This document shows positions 43,977 through 53,455 of a stretch of 64,000 bases of DNA, piece after piece (positions within the stretch are counted from its first letter, which is position 1; every line of letters starts with the position of its first letter). The notes below the pieces were generated by a model. The model ran no database searches. It worked only from the letters and a program-made list of their open reading frames with translations, and was not told where the DNA came from. Source of the DNA: an uncultured Bacillota bacterium (GTDB lineage Bacteria > Bacillota > Clostridia > Christensenellales > UBA1242); NCBI GenBank assembly GCA_946495675.1, contig CAMMDQ010000003.1, forward strand, positions 105,675 through 169,674. Direction: 5' to 3'. Made by a program: the position numbers and the translations under genes.

Positions 43977-44897
43977 ATGACAATTTTGGCATGGTTTTTG
44001 CTTGCCGTTATGGCTTTGCTTCTTGTTGTGCTTTTCTTTTATTTGTTTTTTAATGGACTAATTTACAGATTTGTTTTTTCCCGCAATAGCAAGCTTAAAA
44101 AACAAATTGAGAAGAAAAAAAATACAGAAGACGAAATTAATTTTTGGGATAAGCATGGGTTTAAGGATGTGCAAGTTTGCTCCTTTGATGGCTTAAAGTT
44201 GTTTGGGAAATATTATACAAATTCAAGCAATAATGTGGCGCTGCTTGTTCATGGTTATGGTGGCAACTATGTTGACATGGCAAAGTTTGCTGATATTTTT
44301 TTAAAACGAGGTTTTGATGTGCTTGCCGTTGACAACCGTGCTCATGGAAAAAGCGAAGGCGACACAGTTGGTATGGGTTGGCTTGACAGACTTGATGTGA
44401 TGAAGTGGAGCGAATTTCTCGCACAAAAAAATCATTGCTATAATGTTGTGCTTTTTGGTCAATCAATGGGGGCAAGTGCTGTTTGCAATGCCAGCAGTCA
44501 ACAACTTGACTGCCATGTTGTTGGAATAATTGAAGACTGCGGTTTTGATAACACATACAGGCAAGTTTGTTATATTTATCAAAAGAGTAAAATTCACACG
44601 AAACTGTTTTTGAATATATTTGTCAAATATGCAAAACGCAAAAATGGCTATGATATGAAAGAGGCCGATTGTATCAAACAACTAAAAAAGACATCATTGC
44701 CAGTGCTTGTGATACATGGCAGTGAAGATGATTTTGTTCCAACAGAAATGGGGTATAATATCTACAATTCGCTGGATGAAAGAAGGAGATATTTATATAT
44801 TGCTAAAGGTGCAAAGCATACAGAGAGCTATGATATAGACAAGAAAAAATATATTAAGGTTGTCAATCAATTTCTTGATAAAGAGCATCTTTGCTAA
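43977..44897 (+). CDS. Membrane-anchored alpha/beta hydrolase
   Basis: 306 residues. An N-terminal helix (about 3-27) anchors the protein. The hydrolase core has the LLVHGYGG oxyanion segment (89-96), the VDNRAHGKSEG loop (118-128), the nucleophile Ser163 in GQSMG, a probable acid in HGSEDDF, and the His in KGAKHTES. It resembles the BEM46/YqkD-type hydrolases. The substrate is unknown. GAGG precedes the ATG. It converges on the PFOR gene and shares a terminator with it. Confidence 0.88.
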   Translation: MTILAWFLLAVMALLLVVLFFYLFFNGLIYRFVFSRNSKLKKQIEKKKNTEDEINFWDKHGFKDVQVCSFDGLKLFGKYYTNSSNNVALLVHGYGGNYVDMAKFADIFLKRGFDVLAVDNRAHGKSEGDTVGMGWLDRLDVMKWSEFLAQKNHCYNVVLFGQSMGASAVCNASSQQLDCHVVGIIEDCGFDNTYRQVCYIYQKSKIHTKLFLNIFVKYAKRKNGYDMKEADCIKQLKKTSLPVLVIHGSEDDFVPTEMGYNIYNSLDERRRYLYIAKGAKHTESYDIDKKKYIKVVNQFLDKEHLC

Positions 44898-44926
44898 AAA
44901 AATGCACAAAATGTGCATGTTTTATT
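44898..44926. terminator. Bidirectional terminator between the hydrolase and PFOR genes
   Basis: Stem ATGCACA/TGTGCAT (44902-44908, 44912-44918), three-base loop, flanked by A and T runs. Confidence 0.75.
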
Positions 44927-47900
44927 GATCTTTTTCACTTTTAAGTTTTAAAATTTCAAATTCTTCTTTTGCTTGCTCTTGCTGTTTGTCGAGTAAATAT
45001 TGTTTTTGATTGTCTTTAGTCAAACTGAAGCGCCTTTCATTTTGCAAAAATTCTTGATATTTTTCATCGTTCATTTGACTTTGCAACTGAAGTGTTTTGG
45101 TTTGAGGGCTGTATGTGTAAAGTGGCCAAAAACCGCAGTCTACGGCTTGACGCTCTTCTTCAAGAGAGCGAGATAAGTCATAACCCTGATTGACACAAGG
45201 ACAGTAAGCAATCACCAGACTTGGTCCGTCGTATGCTTGTGCCTCTTTCAATGCTTTTATGGTTTGCCCCATGTCTTTGCCAAGAGCGATTTGAGCAACA
45301 TGTACATCTTTGTAGTTTAAAGCAATCAAGCCAAGATTTTTCTTGCGAGTGCTTTTGCCCTGTTCACTGAATTTTATGCTTGCACCAGTTGGAGTTGCTT
45401 TACTCGTTTGGCCGCCTGTGTTGGAGTATGATTGGTTGTCTAAAACCAAAATATTGACATTTTCGCCGCTTGCAAGCACATGATCCAAGCCGCCATAGCC
45501 AATATCATAGGCCCAGCCATCGCCGCCAATTATCCAAACTTTTTTGTTGGAATTTTTTTGTTTTTCTGCAAGAGCAATGCCAAGACCAAATTCAGCATTG
45601 TCTTCAAACAAACTGTTTGCCCAAGTTATGCCTTGCCCATTTTCATCTGTGCCAAAAGGGCAGGAGCCGTAGCTGCCGCTATAAATTGATGAGCAGCCTG
45701 TCGCATTTGCAATTATCATGTTTGAACCATTTATCATGGTCAAAATTTTGATGTATGCCGTCTGTCCGCAACCGGCACAGGCAGCGGGAAACTTGAAGAG
45801 AGATGGTGAAAATTGTAAACCTTTTGCAAAATCAGTTGAAAATTTGTTTTGTGTCTGTTGTGGCAAACAGCTGTATTTTTCATACATTTTTTTGCTTTCT
45901 GCCAGCAACTTTTCTGCTTGAACAAGAATAAGAGCCTTTTTAATGGCAGGACAAGTGCGAGCACAGACCCCACAGCCAGTGCAATCTTCTGGAGAAAGCA
46001 GAATTTTGAAAAGTTTATCTTCAAAACCCATTGCTTTGGCAAAATCTTTGCGGTCTTCTTCCTTCACATCTTTTTCAGCAACAAGAAGGCTGGAAAGAGC
46101 CGAATGTGGGCAAGCAATTGTGCACATTCCACATTGAATGCAGTTTTCTTTGATAAATTGAGGAAGATTCAAAGCAATACCACGCTTTTCATATTTGCTG
46201 GTATCAAGTGGTGCAGAGCCATCGCAGTTAAATGCACTTACTGGCAAACTGTCGCCTTCAAGTTTTTCAAGTTTTGCCATGATTTTGTTGTAAAACTCAT
46301 TGCCTTTTTTTATAAATTTTTGATCCTTGCCGTCAAAATTTGAATAATCAACTAGTTCTATCTTCCCAAAAACACTTTTTGCTGCAGAAATATTGTTTTC
46401 AACGACTTCTTTACCTTTAATGGTAAAGTTTTTTTCAATTTCTTTTTCAATTTCCTTTAAGATTTGATTTTTTGGCAGCAAATTTGCACAGACAAAGAGC
46501 GCTGTCTGCATAATGATGTTGATTTTATTTCCCAGGTTGTGCTCTTTTGCAAGTTTTTGTGCATTGATAGTGTAAAGTTTGCAATCGTTTTCTTTAAGCA
46601 GCTCTACAAAAGTCGTAGGCAACACTTTGTCGAGTTCTTTGCCACTGAAAATTGTGTTTAAAAGCACAATTCCATGTTTCTTTATTCCCTTTAAGCAGTT
46701 GTAGCGATGAACAAAAGAAAAGTTGTTTATTGAGATTATGTCCGCACTGTTTAAGAGATAACTTGACTTGATTTGATTTTGTGAAATTCTTATATGACTT
46801 TGTGTCAGACTGCCTGATTTTTTAGAGTCATATTCAAAATATGCCTGCACATATTTGTTTGTGTTTTCACCAAGAATCTTTATGGTTGACTTGCTTGCAG
46901 AAACTGAGCCATCAGAGCCTAGGCCAAAGACTTTTATGTTAAAACTCTTTTCTTCCTGATTTGGACTTGCAAGATTTAATGATGAAAAAGCCACATCATC
47001 TTCTATGCCGACAGAGAAATTATTTTTCTTCTCCCTTTTCATGTTTTCATAAACGGCTTTAACGCATCTTGGAGTAAATTCTTTTCCGCCAAGCCCATAA
47101 ATACCAGACAAAACTTCAATTTTGTTGGTTTGCTCTTGCAGACAAGATATCACATCTAAAGCTAGTGGAGGAAGGCTTCCGCTTTCTTTTGTTCTGTCAA
47201 GCACGGAAATTACTTTGACTGATTTTGGCAAACATTTCAAAAATTCTTCCTTCAAAAATGGTCGGTATAGCACAACTTTGATCAAACCAATTTTTTCATT
47301 TTGATGATTGTCGATATATTCTTCAATGGTTTTGCAAGAGGAACCCATTGCAACAATCATATGTTCAGCATTTTTATTGCCATAAAACTCGAAAGCCCTA
47401 TATTTTCTGTGGCATATCTCAAAGATTTGATCAAAAATTTCTTGCAAGTTTCTGCCAACATTTTGATAAAGGATTTCTCTTGCCATGCGGTTTTGGAAAA
47501 ATGTGTCAGGGTTCTGTGCTGTGCCAAATTGAAGATTGCGATTGCGATTTTTAAATCTTTGCACATCTTTTTCTGCCAATTTTTTTATGGTTTCATCTTC
47601 AAAAATATCAATTTTTTGAATTTCATGTGTTGTTCTAAATCCATCCATAAAATGGAGTACTGGCAAAGAAGATTTTAGTGCTAAAAGGTGGGAGGCAAGT
47701 GCAAGGTCATGACTTGCTTGAACGCTGTCGCTTGCGACCATGATAACACCACTTGAGCGGACAGCCATAACATCGCTGTGATCGCCAAAAATTGAAAGAG
47801 CATGAGATGCAACAGCCCTTGCTCCAACATGAATCACCGCAGGCAAATTTTCGCCAGCAAGCTTATATAAATTTGGGAGCATCAAAAGCAGACCTTGTGA

Positions 47901-48149
47901 CGAGGTAAAAGTGCTGCTAAGGCTGCCAGCAAGAGCGGCTCCGTGCAACAAACCGCTCACGCCACCTTCAGATTGCATTTCAATCACTTTGACATCTTGA
48001 CCAAACACATTTTTGATTTTCTTTGAACTGTGATCACTTGCAAATTCTGCCATAGGAGAGGAAGGCGTGATAGGATAGATAGGAATAATCTGACTGAGTT
48101 TGTATGCTATAAGTGCAGTGCTTGTGGCACCATCAAGAATTTTTTTCAT
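44922..48149 (-). CDS. nifJ: Pyruvate:ferredoxin (flavodoxin) oxidoreductase
   Basis: 1075 residues. This anaerobic enzyme converts pyruvate and CoA to acetyl-CoA, CO2 and reduced ferredoxin. It has the N-terminal pyruvate-binding domain (YPITPSSPMAEF, SEGGVSGLLHGA), the gamma-type domain (KVFGLGSDGSVSA), two [4Fe-4S] motifs (CIQCGMCTIACP, CTGCGVCARTCP), and the ThDP domain with ACAGCGQTAY, GGDGWAYDIGYGGLDHV and NTGGQTS. It is about 100 residues shorter than the common single-chain form (about 1170), but no domain is clearly missing. CGAGG precedes the ATG. Monocistronic. Confidence 0.96.
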   Translation of the reverse strand: MKKILDGATSTALIAYKLSQIIPIYPITPSSPMAEFASDHSSKKIKNVFGQDVKVIEMQSEGGVSGLLHGAALAGSLSSTFTSSQGLLLMLPNLYKLAGENLPAVIHVGARAVASHALSIFGDHSDVMAVRSSGVIMVASDSVQASHDLALASHLLALKSSLPVLHFMDGFRTTHEIQKIDIFEDETIKKLAEKDVQRFKNRNRNLQFGTAQNPDTFFQNRMAREILYQNVGRNLQEIFDQIFEICHRKYRAFEFYGNKNAEHMIVAMGSSCKTIEEYIDNHQNEKIGLIKVVLYRPFLKEEFLKCLPKSVKVISVLDRTKESGSLPPLALDVISCLQEQTNKIEVLSGIYGLGGKEFTPRCVKAVYENMKREKKNNFSVGIEDDVAFSSLNLASPNQEEKSFNIKVFGLGSDGSVSASKSTIKILGENTNKYVQAYFEYDSKKSGSLTQSHIRISQNQIKSSYLLNSADIISINNFSFVHRYNCLKGIKKHGIVLLNTIFSGKELDKVLPTTFVELLKENDCKLYTINAQKLAKEHNLGNKINIIMQTALFVCANLLPKNQILKEIEKEIEKNFTIKGKEVVENNISAAKSVFGKIELVDYSNFDGKDQKFIKKGNEFYNKIMAKLEKLEGDSLPVSAFNCDGSAPLDTSKYEKRGIALNLPQFIKENCIQCGMCTIACPHSALSSLLVAEKDVKEEDRKDFAKAMGFEDKLFKILLSPEDCTGCGVCARTCPAIKKALILVQAEKLLAESKKMYEKYSCLPQQTQNKFSTDFAKGLQFSPSLFKFPAACAGCGQTAYIKILTMINGSNMIIANATGCSSIYSGSYGSCPFGTDENGQGITWANSLFEDNAEFGLGIALAEKQKNSNKKVWIIGGDGWAYDIGYGGLDHVLASGENVNILVLDNQSYSNTGGQTSKATPTGASIKFSEQGKSTRKKNLGLIALNYKDVHVAQIALGKDMGQTIKALKEAQAYDGPSLVIAYCPCVNQGYDLSRSLEEERQAVDCGFWPLYTYSPQTKTLQLQSQMNDEKYQEFLQNERRFSLTKDNQKQYLLDKQQEQAKEEFEILKLKSEKDQ

Positions 48150-48167
48150 TTAATAAACCTCGATTTT

Positions 48168-48197
48168 AGTATATATTTTTTTTCGATAAAATGTCAA
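48168..48197 (-). promoter_or_regulatory. Promoter of the PFOR gene
   Basis: On the minus strand: TTGACA (48197-48192), 18-base spacer, TATACT (48173-48168). Confidence 0.8.
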
Positions 48198-48227
48198 ATG
48201 AAAAGTTGTAAATCAAAGTCAAAAAAC

Positions 48228-48256
48228 TTGCAGAGAAAGATTAAATTTTGTATAAT
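48228..48256 (+). promoter_or_regulatory. Promoter of truA, leaderless
   Basis: TTGCAG (48228-48233), 17-base spacer, TATAAT (48251-48256), six bases, ATG 48263. No ribosome binding site. Confidence 0.75.
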
Positions 48257-48262
48257 AAAAGC

Positions 48263-48991
48263 ATGAAAAGAATCTTATTAAAAATTGCCTATGACGGCAC
48301 AAATTTTCATGGGTGGCAACGGCAGGAAGGATTGAGAACGGTGCAGGGCGAAATTGAAAAAGCGATTTTGGATGCGTTTAAAATTCAAGCTGAAGTTTTT
48401 GCAAGTGGCAGAACTGATGCAGGTGTGCATGCACTTGGTCAGATGGCTCACTTTGATATTGAAGAGAGCTGTCCTACTCCAAAAATCAAACTTGTTTTAA
48501 ATCGAATTTTGCCGCCTGACATTCAAATTTTGTCTGCAAAAAAAACAGATGCGGATTTTCATGCAAGATTCGATGCAAAAACAAAAACTTACCTTTATAA
48601 AATTTGCACTGGCGAGAAAAATTGTTTTTTAGCAAATAGGGTTGCTTTTATTAAAGATTTGGACATACAAAAACTTGAAGAAATTGCATCGTTATTTATT
48701 GGAGAACATAATTTTAAAGGATTTTGTAGCAGTCAAACAAGTGCATCAAATTTTGTAAGAAAAATTTATTCAATTGAGATAACAAAAAAGAAAAAAAATA
48801 TCGAGATTGAAATCACTGGCAACGGATTTCTTATGAATATGGTCAGGATTTTAGTTGGCTCTATGGTGGATTATAGCTTGGGTAAACTGGGCAAAGACAA
48901 AATTCTTAATGCTCTTGAGAAGGGGCAACGCTCCACAAGCGGTAGGACTATGCCGCCACAAGGACTATACCTAAAAAAAGTCCAATATTAA
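48263..48991 (+). CDS. truA: tRNA pseudouridine(38-40) synthase TruA
   Basis: 242 residues. It modifies uridines 38-40 in the anticodon arm of many tRNAs. The catalytic Asp52 is in SGRTDAGVHALGQ. YDGTNFHGWQRQ near the N-terminus and FLMNMVRILVGSMVD near the C-terminus are family markers. I start at ATG 48263: the alternative at 48248 would precede the -10 box. The start is six bases after TATAAT, a leaderless arrangement. Confidence 0.94.
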   Translation: MKRILLKIAYDGTNFHGWQRQEGLRTVQGEIEKAILDAFKIQAEVFASGRTDAGVHALGQMAHFDIEESCPTPKIKLVLNRILPPDIQILSAKKTDADFHARFDAKTKTYLYKICTGEKNCFLANRVAFIKDLDIQKLEEIASLFIGEHNFKGFCSSQTSASNFVRKIYSIEITKKKKNIEIEITGNGFLMNMVRILVGSMVDYSLGKLGKDKILNALEKGQRSTSGRTMPPQGLYLKKVQY

Positions 48992-49023
48992 TAAGATTTT
49001 AGTATGAAATGATTAAATTTGAC

Positions 49024-49053
49024 TTGCCAAAAGTGGTGGCAATGTGATAAAAT
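49024..49053 (+). promoter_or_regulatory. Promoter of alaS
   Basis: TTGCCA (49024-49029), 18-base spacer, TAAAAT (49048-49053). Confidence 0.6.
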
Positions 49054-49076
49054 CTTCGTTGAAAAAAGGGAAAATT

Positions 49077-50891
49077 ATGATTACAGACAGACAACTTAAA
49101 GAAAAATGGTTTAAATTTTTTGAAAAGCATGGATTTAAAAAAATTGAAGGTTTTTCAATCATTCCTGAGAATGATCCAACTGTGCTTTTTACAACTGCTG
49201 GTATGCATCCGCTTGTGCCATATCTGTTGGGGGAAAAACATCCAGCAGGCGACAAAATCTATGATGTGCAACGATGCATCAGAACAAGCGATATTGATTC
49301 GGTTGGCGATGGCAGCCACCTTACCTTTTTTGAGATGCTTGGAAATTGGACATTGGGCAAATGCGATAAAAAAGAGATGATAAAACTCAGTTTTGAATTT
49401 CTTACAAGCCCTGAGTATCTTGGTCTTGACAAAAACCGATTGGCAGTTACTGTTTTTGCAGGGAATGATGTCGCACCAAAAGATGAAGAAGCTTTCCAGG
49501 CTTGGAAAGAATGTGGCATCAAAGAAATCTTTTTCACAAGTCAGGATAACTGGTGGGCTCTTGGCGGTGGGGTCGGACCTTGCGGACCTGACAGCGAAAT
49601 GTTTTATGACACAGGAAAAGAAAAATGTGGCAAAGATTGCTCTCCAAGTTGTGATTGCGGCAAATATCTTGAGATTTGGAATGATGTGTTTATGCAATAT
49701 GTTGTCAAAAAGGCTGGTGAAAGGGCGCAGAAGCTTGAAAGACCAAATATTGACACAGGAATGGGACTTGAGCGAACGGTTGCAATTTTAAATGGCGCAA
49801 AAAGTGTTTATGACAGTGGCTGTCTTAAAAGAGTGATTGATTTTATTAATCAAAATGCTACAGTAAAATATGACGATGGTGAGGCTGCAACAAGGTCTTA
49901 TCGAATTATAACCGATCACTTGAGATCTTCAACTTTCATCTTGGGGGATGCAAGGGGAGTTGTTCCTTCAAATGTTGGGCAGGGCTATATTTTGCGCAGA
50001 TTTATAAGAAGAGCCGTTAATTGCAGTAGAAATATTGGCTTTAACAGCGATCTTTTTGCTGATATCGTTGATATTTATGTTGATGAATATGGACAGGATT
50101 ATCAAGATATAAAGCAGAACAGACAATTTATTAAAGATGAGCTTTTAAAAGAGGTCGCAAAGTTTTCTAAAGCAATCGAAGAAGGCCACAAAGAGTTTAA
50201 CAAAGTGATTTCAGGCATTGAAAGACATAAAGAGTTTGCAAGTAAAACAGGTGAAAAAGTTGAAAATGTTATCAGCGGCAAAAGTGCTTTTCGACTTTAT
50301 GACACCTTTGGATTTCCTCTCGAACTAACAGAAGAGCTTGCAAAAGAGCGTGGCTATCAAGTTGATAGAGAAGGCTTTGAAAATATGTTTAAAGAGCATC
50401 AGGAAAAGTCTCGTCAAGCAACTGCAGGAATGTTTAAAGGGGGGCTGGCTGATACTTCAAAGCAATCTGCCCATTTGCATACTGCAACACATTTGCTCTT
50501 GGCAGCATTGCAGCATTTTTATGGCAAAAATGTCGTCCAAAAGGGCTCGAATATAACTCCAGAGCGCCTGCGTTTTGATTTCAATCTTGATCATAAAATG
50601 ACGGCGGAAGAAATCAAAGCGGTGGAAAATTTTGTAAATGATGCCATCAAAAAAGAAATCCCTGTAACATGCCAAGTTATGAGTCTTGAGCAAGCCAAAG
50701 AAAGCGGAGCTCATGGAACTTTTACTAATAAATATGGTGAGGAAGTTAAAGTTTACTCCATTGGTGAGGTAAGTAAAGAGATTTGCGGTGGCCCACATGC
50801 TGAAAACACCAAAGAGCTGCATCATTTCAAAATCATTAAAGAAGAATCATCGTCAAGTGGAATCAGAAGAATCAAGGCTGTGCTTGATTAA
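49077..50891 (+). CDS. alaS: Alanyl-tRNA synthetase, compact form without the C-terminal domain
   Basis: 604 residues against about 870-880 for the usual enzyme. Catalytic domain (1-240): TTAGMHPLVPYLLG, RCIRTSDIDSVGDGSHLTFFEMLGNW, GPCGPDSEMFYDTG and the GMGLER segment. The tRNA-recognition domain follows, then the editing domain with zinc ligands H468, H472, C570 and H574. The protein stops just after the editing domain (SSGIRRIKAV), so DHHA1/C-Ala is absent. A Cys-rich insert (CGKDCSPSCDCG, about 184-195) lies in the catalytic domain and may bind zinc. The form is reminiscent of short AlaRS seen in some uncultured lineages. AAAGGG precedes ATG 49077. Confidence 0.93.
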   Translation: MITDRQLKEKWFKFFEKHGFKKIEGFSIIPENDPTVLFTTAGMHPLVPYLLGEKHPAGDKIYDVQRCIRTSDIDSVGDGSHLTFFEMLGNWTLGKCDKKEMIKLSFEFLTSPEYLGLDKNRLAVTVFAGNDVAPKDEEAFQAWKECGIKEIFFTSQDNWWALGGGVGPCGPDSEMFYDTGKEKCGKDCSPSCDCGKYLEIWNDVFMQYVVKKAGERAQKLERPNIDTGMGLERTVAILNGAKSVYDSGCLKRVIDFINQNATVKYDDGEAATRSYRIITDHLRSSTFILGDARGVVPSNVGQGYILRRFIRRAVNCSRNIGFNSDLFADIVDIYVDEYGQDYQDIKQNRQFIKDELLKEVAKFSKAIEEGHKEFNKVISGIERHKEFASKTGEKVENVISGKSAFRLYDTFGFPLELTEELAKERGYQVDREGFENMFKEHQEKSRQATAGMFKGGLADTSKQSAHLHTATHLLLAALQHFYGKNVVQKGSNITPERLRFDFNLDHKMTAEEIKAVENFVNDAIKKEIPVTCQVMSLEQAKESGAHGTFTNKYGEEVKVYSIGEVSKEICGGPHAENTKELHHFKIIKEESSSSGIRRIKAVLD

Positions 50892-50908
50892 AGTGATTTC
50901 TGAAAACT

Positions 50909-50938
50909 ATTGATTAATCAATCTTTTTGTGTTATAAT
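50909..50938 (+). promoter_or_regulatory. Promoter with palindromic -35 region (beta-helix membrane protein gene)
   Basis: TTGATT (50910-50915), 17-base spacer, TATAAT (50933-50938). The -35 box lies in a perfect 14-base palindrome ATTGATTAATCAAT (50909-50922), a candidate operator. Confidence 0.7.
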
Positions 50939-50959
50939 CATCTTATAAAGGGGGGAATT

Positions 50960-52372
50960 ATGGCTGGCGATAAAGTGCGTAAAGGCTTTTTGTTTTATGT
51001 TTTGATGCTACTACTTTTTGTTGTCGCCATTTTTTTCATTCTAGTGGTCATCATGGTCTTTAATCCAGGGATGAATTTGCTTGGCTTAAAGTATTTTTCC
51101 CAGATGCGTGATTATCGAGTTGTTGAAGTGATGCCTGATGGGCAAAATGTTGAATATATCAATCTTTCAAATGCCACCGATATTGTTGTGGACGGCAATT
51201 TGATAAATTTTGAAATTATGCGAGACCAAAATATTGAGCACACAACAATCGAAATTGAAAATTATCAAACTGGTTTTGCTCAGACTGGACAAAACACGCA
51301 ATTTTCATATAGCGTAGAATACTCAGTGCAAGAAAATTCAAGAGCTCTTTTGAGTATAAATGTTACAAATGCTGAAGGCTTTTTATATTTCAACAACAAT
51401 TGTTATGTAAGGATTTTGATACCAAAAGATGAAACAATAAATGTGACCAATTCGCTGAGTGTAAGCACTGATGGCGGGTCAATTGTTTTAGGTGGGGGAC
51501 AAGCTCTTTTAAATGAAGAGGATTCTTACTTTAATTTTAGAAATGTAAATTTGCATACCGATAGCGGCACAATACTTTTTGGACAATTTTTGGATACCAC
51601 TTTTTCTCAACTTTCAATAAACAATGAAAATGGAACTTTTCGCACATCAAAAGATATAGTTTTGGATAATAATGCTGTTCTTAACATTTCAGGCAAAAGT
51701 GGAAATTTTGAATTTGCAAATATAACAGAAAATGGGTATGCTTGGATAAATTACAATCTTGCAAGTGGAAATTTCTCTGCTGCAAACATTTCGTGCGATA
51801 TAGATTTGAGAACTACAAACTCGATAATTGATATTCAAAATTTAAAGGGTGACTTGCAAGCCAATGATTTGGTCAATAAAATGGACGGTGCAAATTTAAC
51901 AATTGGTCAAGTGACAGGAGTGATAAGTTTGCCTTTTGCAAACAACAGTAATATCACAATTTCTGATGCTTCACAGGCTGAAATTTTTATAAATTCAAAC
52001 AATTCGCAAATTAACATTGACAAACTTGCTGCAGGCTCTTGGCTTGAAACAAAACAAGGAGCAATAAATGTTTCGCTAGCCGACACTTCCGGCAATATCA
52101 ATTTGGTAAGTGAAACTGCAAACATCAATATAGATGGAAATATAGAAATGCAAAATATGCTTTTTGTGAGCTCTGTTTCGGGAAGTGTTACATTAAATTA
52201 TAGTCCGCAAGCCAGTTTCACAGTAAGTTTTTACGATTCGCAGGGGCAGGTGAGAAATAATATCCAAGCTGAAGGATATGAAGATATTTTTACAAATCCT
52301 TTGTTTGTTAATGGTGGCGGAGCACAAAATTCCATTTCAACTGATGGAGCAATTTCTTTGAGAAGGCTGTAA
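50960..52372 (+). CDS. Membrane-anchored beta-helix protein (DUF4097-like)
   Basis: 470 residues: a basic start, one strong transmembrane helix (about 11-35), then an exported region. Residues 150-470 consist of short repeating strands of the form dGSIVLGGG, SGTILFGQF, NGTFRTSKD, SGNFEFANI, QGAINVSLA, SGNINLVSE and SGSVTLNY. This is the single-stranded beta-helix pattern of DUF4097 (putative adhesin) proteins. The role is unknown; some relatives act in envelope stress sensing. GGGGGG precedes ATG 50960, and a downstream terminator encloses the stop codon. Confidence 0.8.
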   Translation: MAGDKVRKGFLFYVLMLLLFVVAIFFILVVIMVFNPGMNLLGLKYFSQMRDYRVVEVMPDGQNVEYINLSNATDIVVDGNLINFEIMRDQNIEHTTIEIENYQTGFAQTGQNTQFSYSVEYSVQENSRALLSINVTNAEGFLYFNNNCYVRILIPKDETINVTNSLSVSTDGGSIVLGGGQALLNEEDSYFNFRNVNLHTDSGTILFGQFLDTTFSQLSINNENGTFRTSKDIVLDNNAVLNISGKSGNFEFANITENGYAWINYNLASGNFSAANISCDIDLRTTNSIIDIQNLKGDLQANDLVNKMDGANLTIGQVTGVISLPFANNSNITISDASQAEIFINSNNSQINIDKLAAGSWLETKQGAINVSLADTSGNINLVSETANINIDGNIEMQNMLFVSSVSGSVTLNYSPQASFTVSFYDSQGQVRNNIQAEGYEDIFTNPLFVNGGGAQNSISTDGAISLRRL

Positions 52373-52386
52373 GCCTTCTTTTTTTG
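52361..52386 (+). terminator. Terminator after the DUF4097-like gene
   Basis: Perfect 8-bp stem AGAAGGCT/AGCCTTCT (52361-52368, 52372-52379) with loop GTA containing part of the TAA stop, then a T run. Confidence 0.85.
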
Positions 52387-52410
52387 TTGTGTGGGTTTTT
52401 ACAAATAATT

Positions 52411-52438
52411 TTGATTTGAAATTAATTTGTGATATAAT
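52411..52438 (+). promoter_or_regulatory. Promoter of the yhaO/yhaN-like operon, leaderless
   Basis: TTGATT (52411-52416), 16-base spacer, TATAAT (52433-52438), six bases, ATG 52445. Confidence 0.65.
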
Positions 52439-52444
52439 ATTTAC

Positions 52445-53455
52445 ATGATAATTAAATCAATTCTGCACATGGCAGATTTGCATTTGGGGGCAAAAAATAT
52501 AAAATTGCCTGCAGAAAAACAAAAAATTTTGATGCAAGAACATATTGAAGTCCTTGCAAAAGTTTTTTCTGAGCCATGTGACATTGCCTTGATATGCGGT
52601 GACCTTTTTCATTCAAATTTTGTTTCCCCAAAAATAAAAAAATCCTTTTGGCAGGAAGTGGAAACTTTTGCAAAGCCAGTTCTTTATGTATCTGGCAACC
52701 ATGACGAAAAGGTCGATTTTGTTGATGCGCCAACAAATTTCTATCTTTTAAACGAAACAAACAATGTTTTTCGTACTGAAAATATTGATTTTTGGTGTGC
52801 TAGTCAAACTTACCAAAATTTTGACGCAACCAAGAAAAATGTTCTTCTTTTGCATGGTTCAATATCAAATAAAACTGACAATGATTATCTTGATCTTTCA
52901 AAAATCCTAACGCAAAAATTTGATTATATTGCACTTGGTCATGAGCACAACTTTTGGCAAGGGCAGATTGGTCACTCTGTGCTTGCTTACAGCGGAGCGC
53001 TTTTTGCCAATGGATTTGACGAATGTGGACAAAAGGGATATATTTTGGTTGAGGATGATTTTAGACCAAATTTTCATCCCTTACAACAAAGAAATTTCAA
53101 AATTTTGATTTTTTCAATAACAGACATTGCTGAAATTGGTGTGTTGCAGTCAAAATTTCAAGACCAGCTAGCAAATGAAAAACAAAACATAATAAGAGTT
53201 GTTTTTAGTGGTTATTATCAAGAAGGGCAAGAGATAAATTTTGACAAGTTGAAGTCTGATTATGATGGATTTTATCTTGAATTTATTGATAAAACAAAAA
53301 TGAAAATTGACTTAGAAAAATACAAAAATGAGCCACTTTCTTTTAAGGCTGAATTTATCAAATTGGTTGAAGAGGCCAGCCTTTCAGAAGAAGATAAAAA
53401 CAAAATTTTGCGAATAGGGATTGAAGCGCTGCAAGGAGATGATTTGTCGATATGA
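52445..53455 (+). CDS. YhaO/SbcD-type DNA repair exonuclease (metallophosphoesterase)
   Basis: 336 residues. Calcineurin-like phosphoesterase motifs are visible: D-x-H (MADLHLG, residues 10-16), GD (CGDLFHS), GNHDE (near 82-86), LLHGS and LGHEH. The fold and size match YhaO, a SbcD/Mre11-like nuclease subunit. It partners the SMC-like ATPase encoded by the next gene, with which it overlaps by four bases (ATGA). The pair would process DNA ends. Predicted leaderless. Confidence 0.9.
   Translation: MIIKSILHMADLHLGAKNIKLPAEKQKILMQEHIEVLAKVFSEPCDIALICGDLFHSNFVSPKIKKSFWQEVETFAKPVLYVSGNHDEKVDFVDAPTNFYLLNETNNVFRTENIDFWCASQTYQNFDATKKNVLLLHGSISNKTDNDYLDLSKILTQKFDYIALGHEHNFWQGQIGHSVLAYSGALFANGFDECGQKGYILVEDDFRPNFHPLQQRNFKILIFSITDIAEIGVLQSKFQDQLANEKQNIIRVVFSGYYQEGQEINFDKLKSDYDGFYLEFIDKTKMKIDLEKYKNEPLSFKAEFIKLVEEASLSEEDKNKILRIGIEALQGDDLSI

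Noticed and set aside
45849..46343. 164-residue plus-strand open frame antisense to the PFOR gene
   Set aside because: It lies wholly opposite conserved coding sequence, including the ferredoxin motifs, and its composition is typical of antisense translation.
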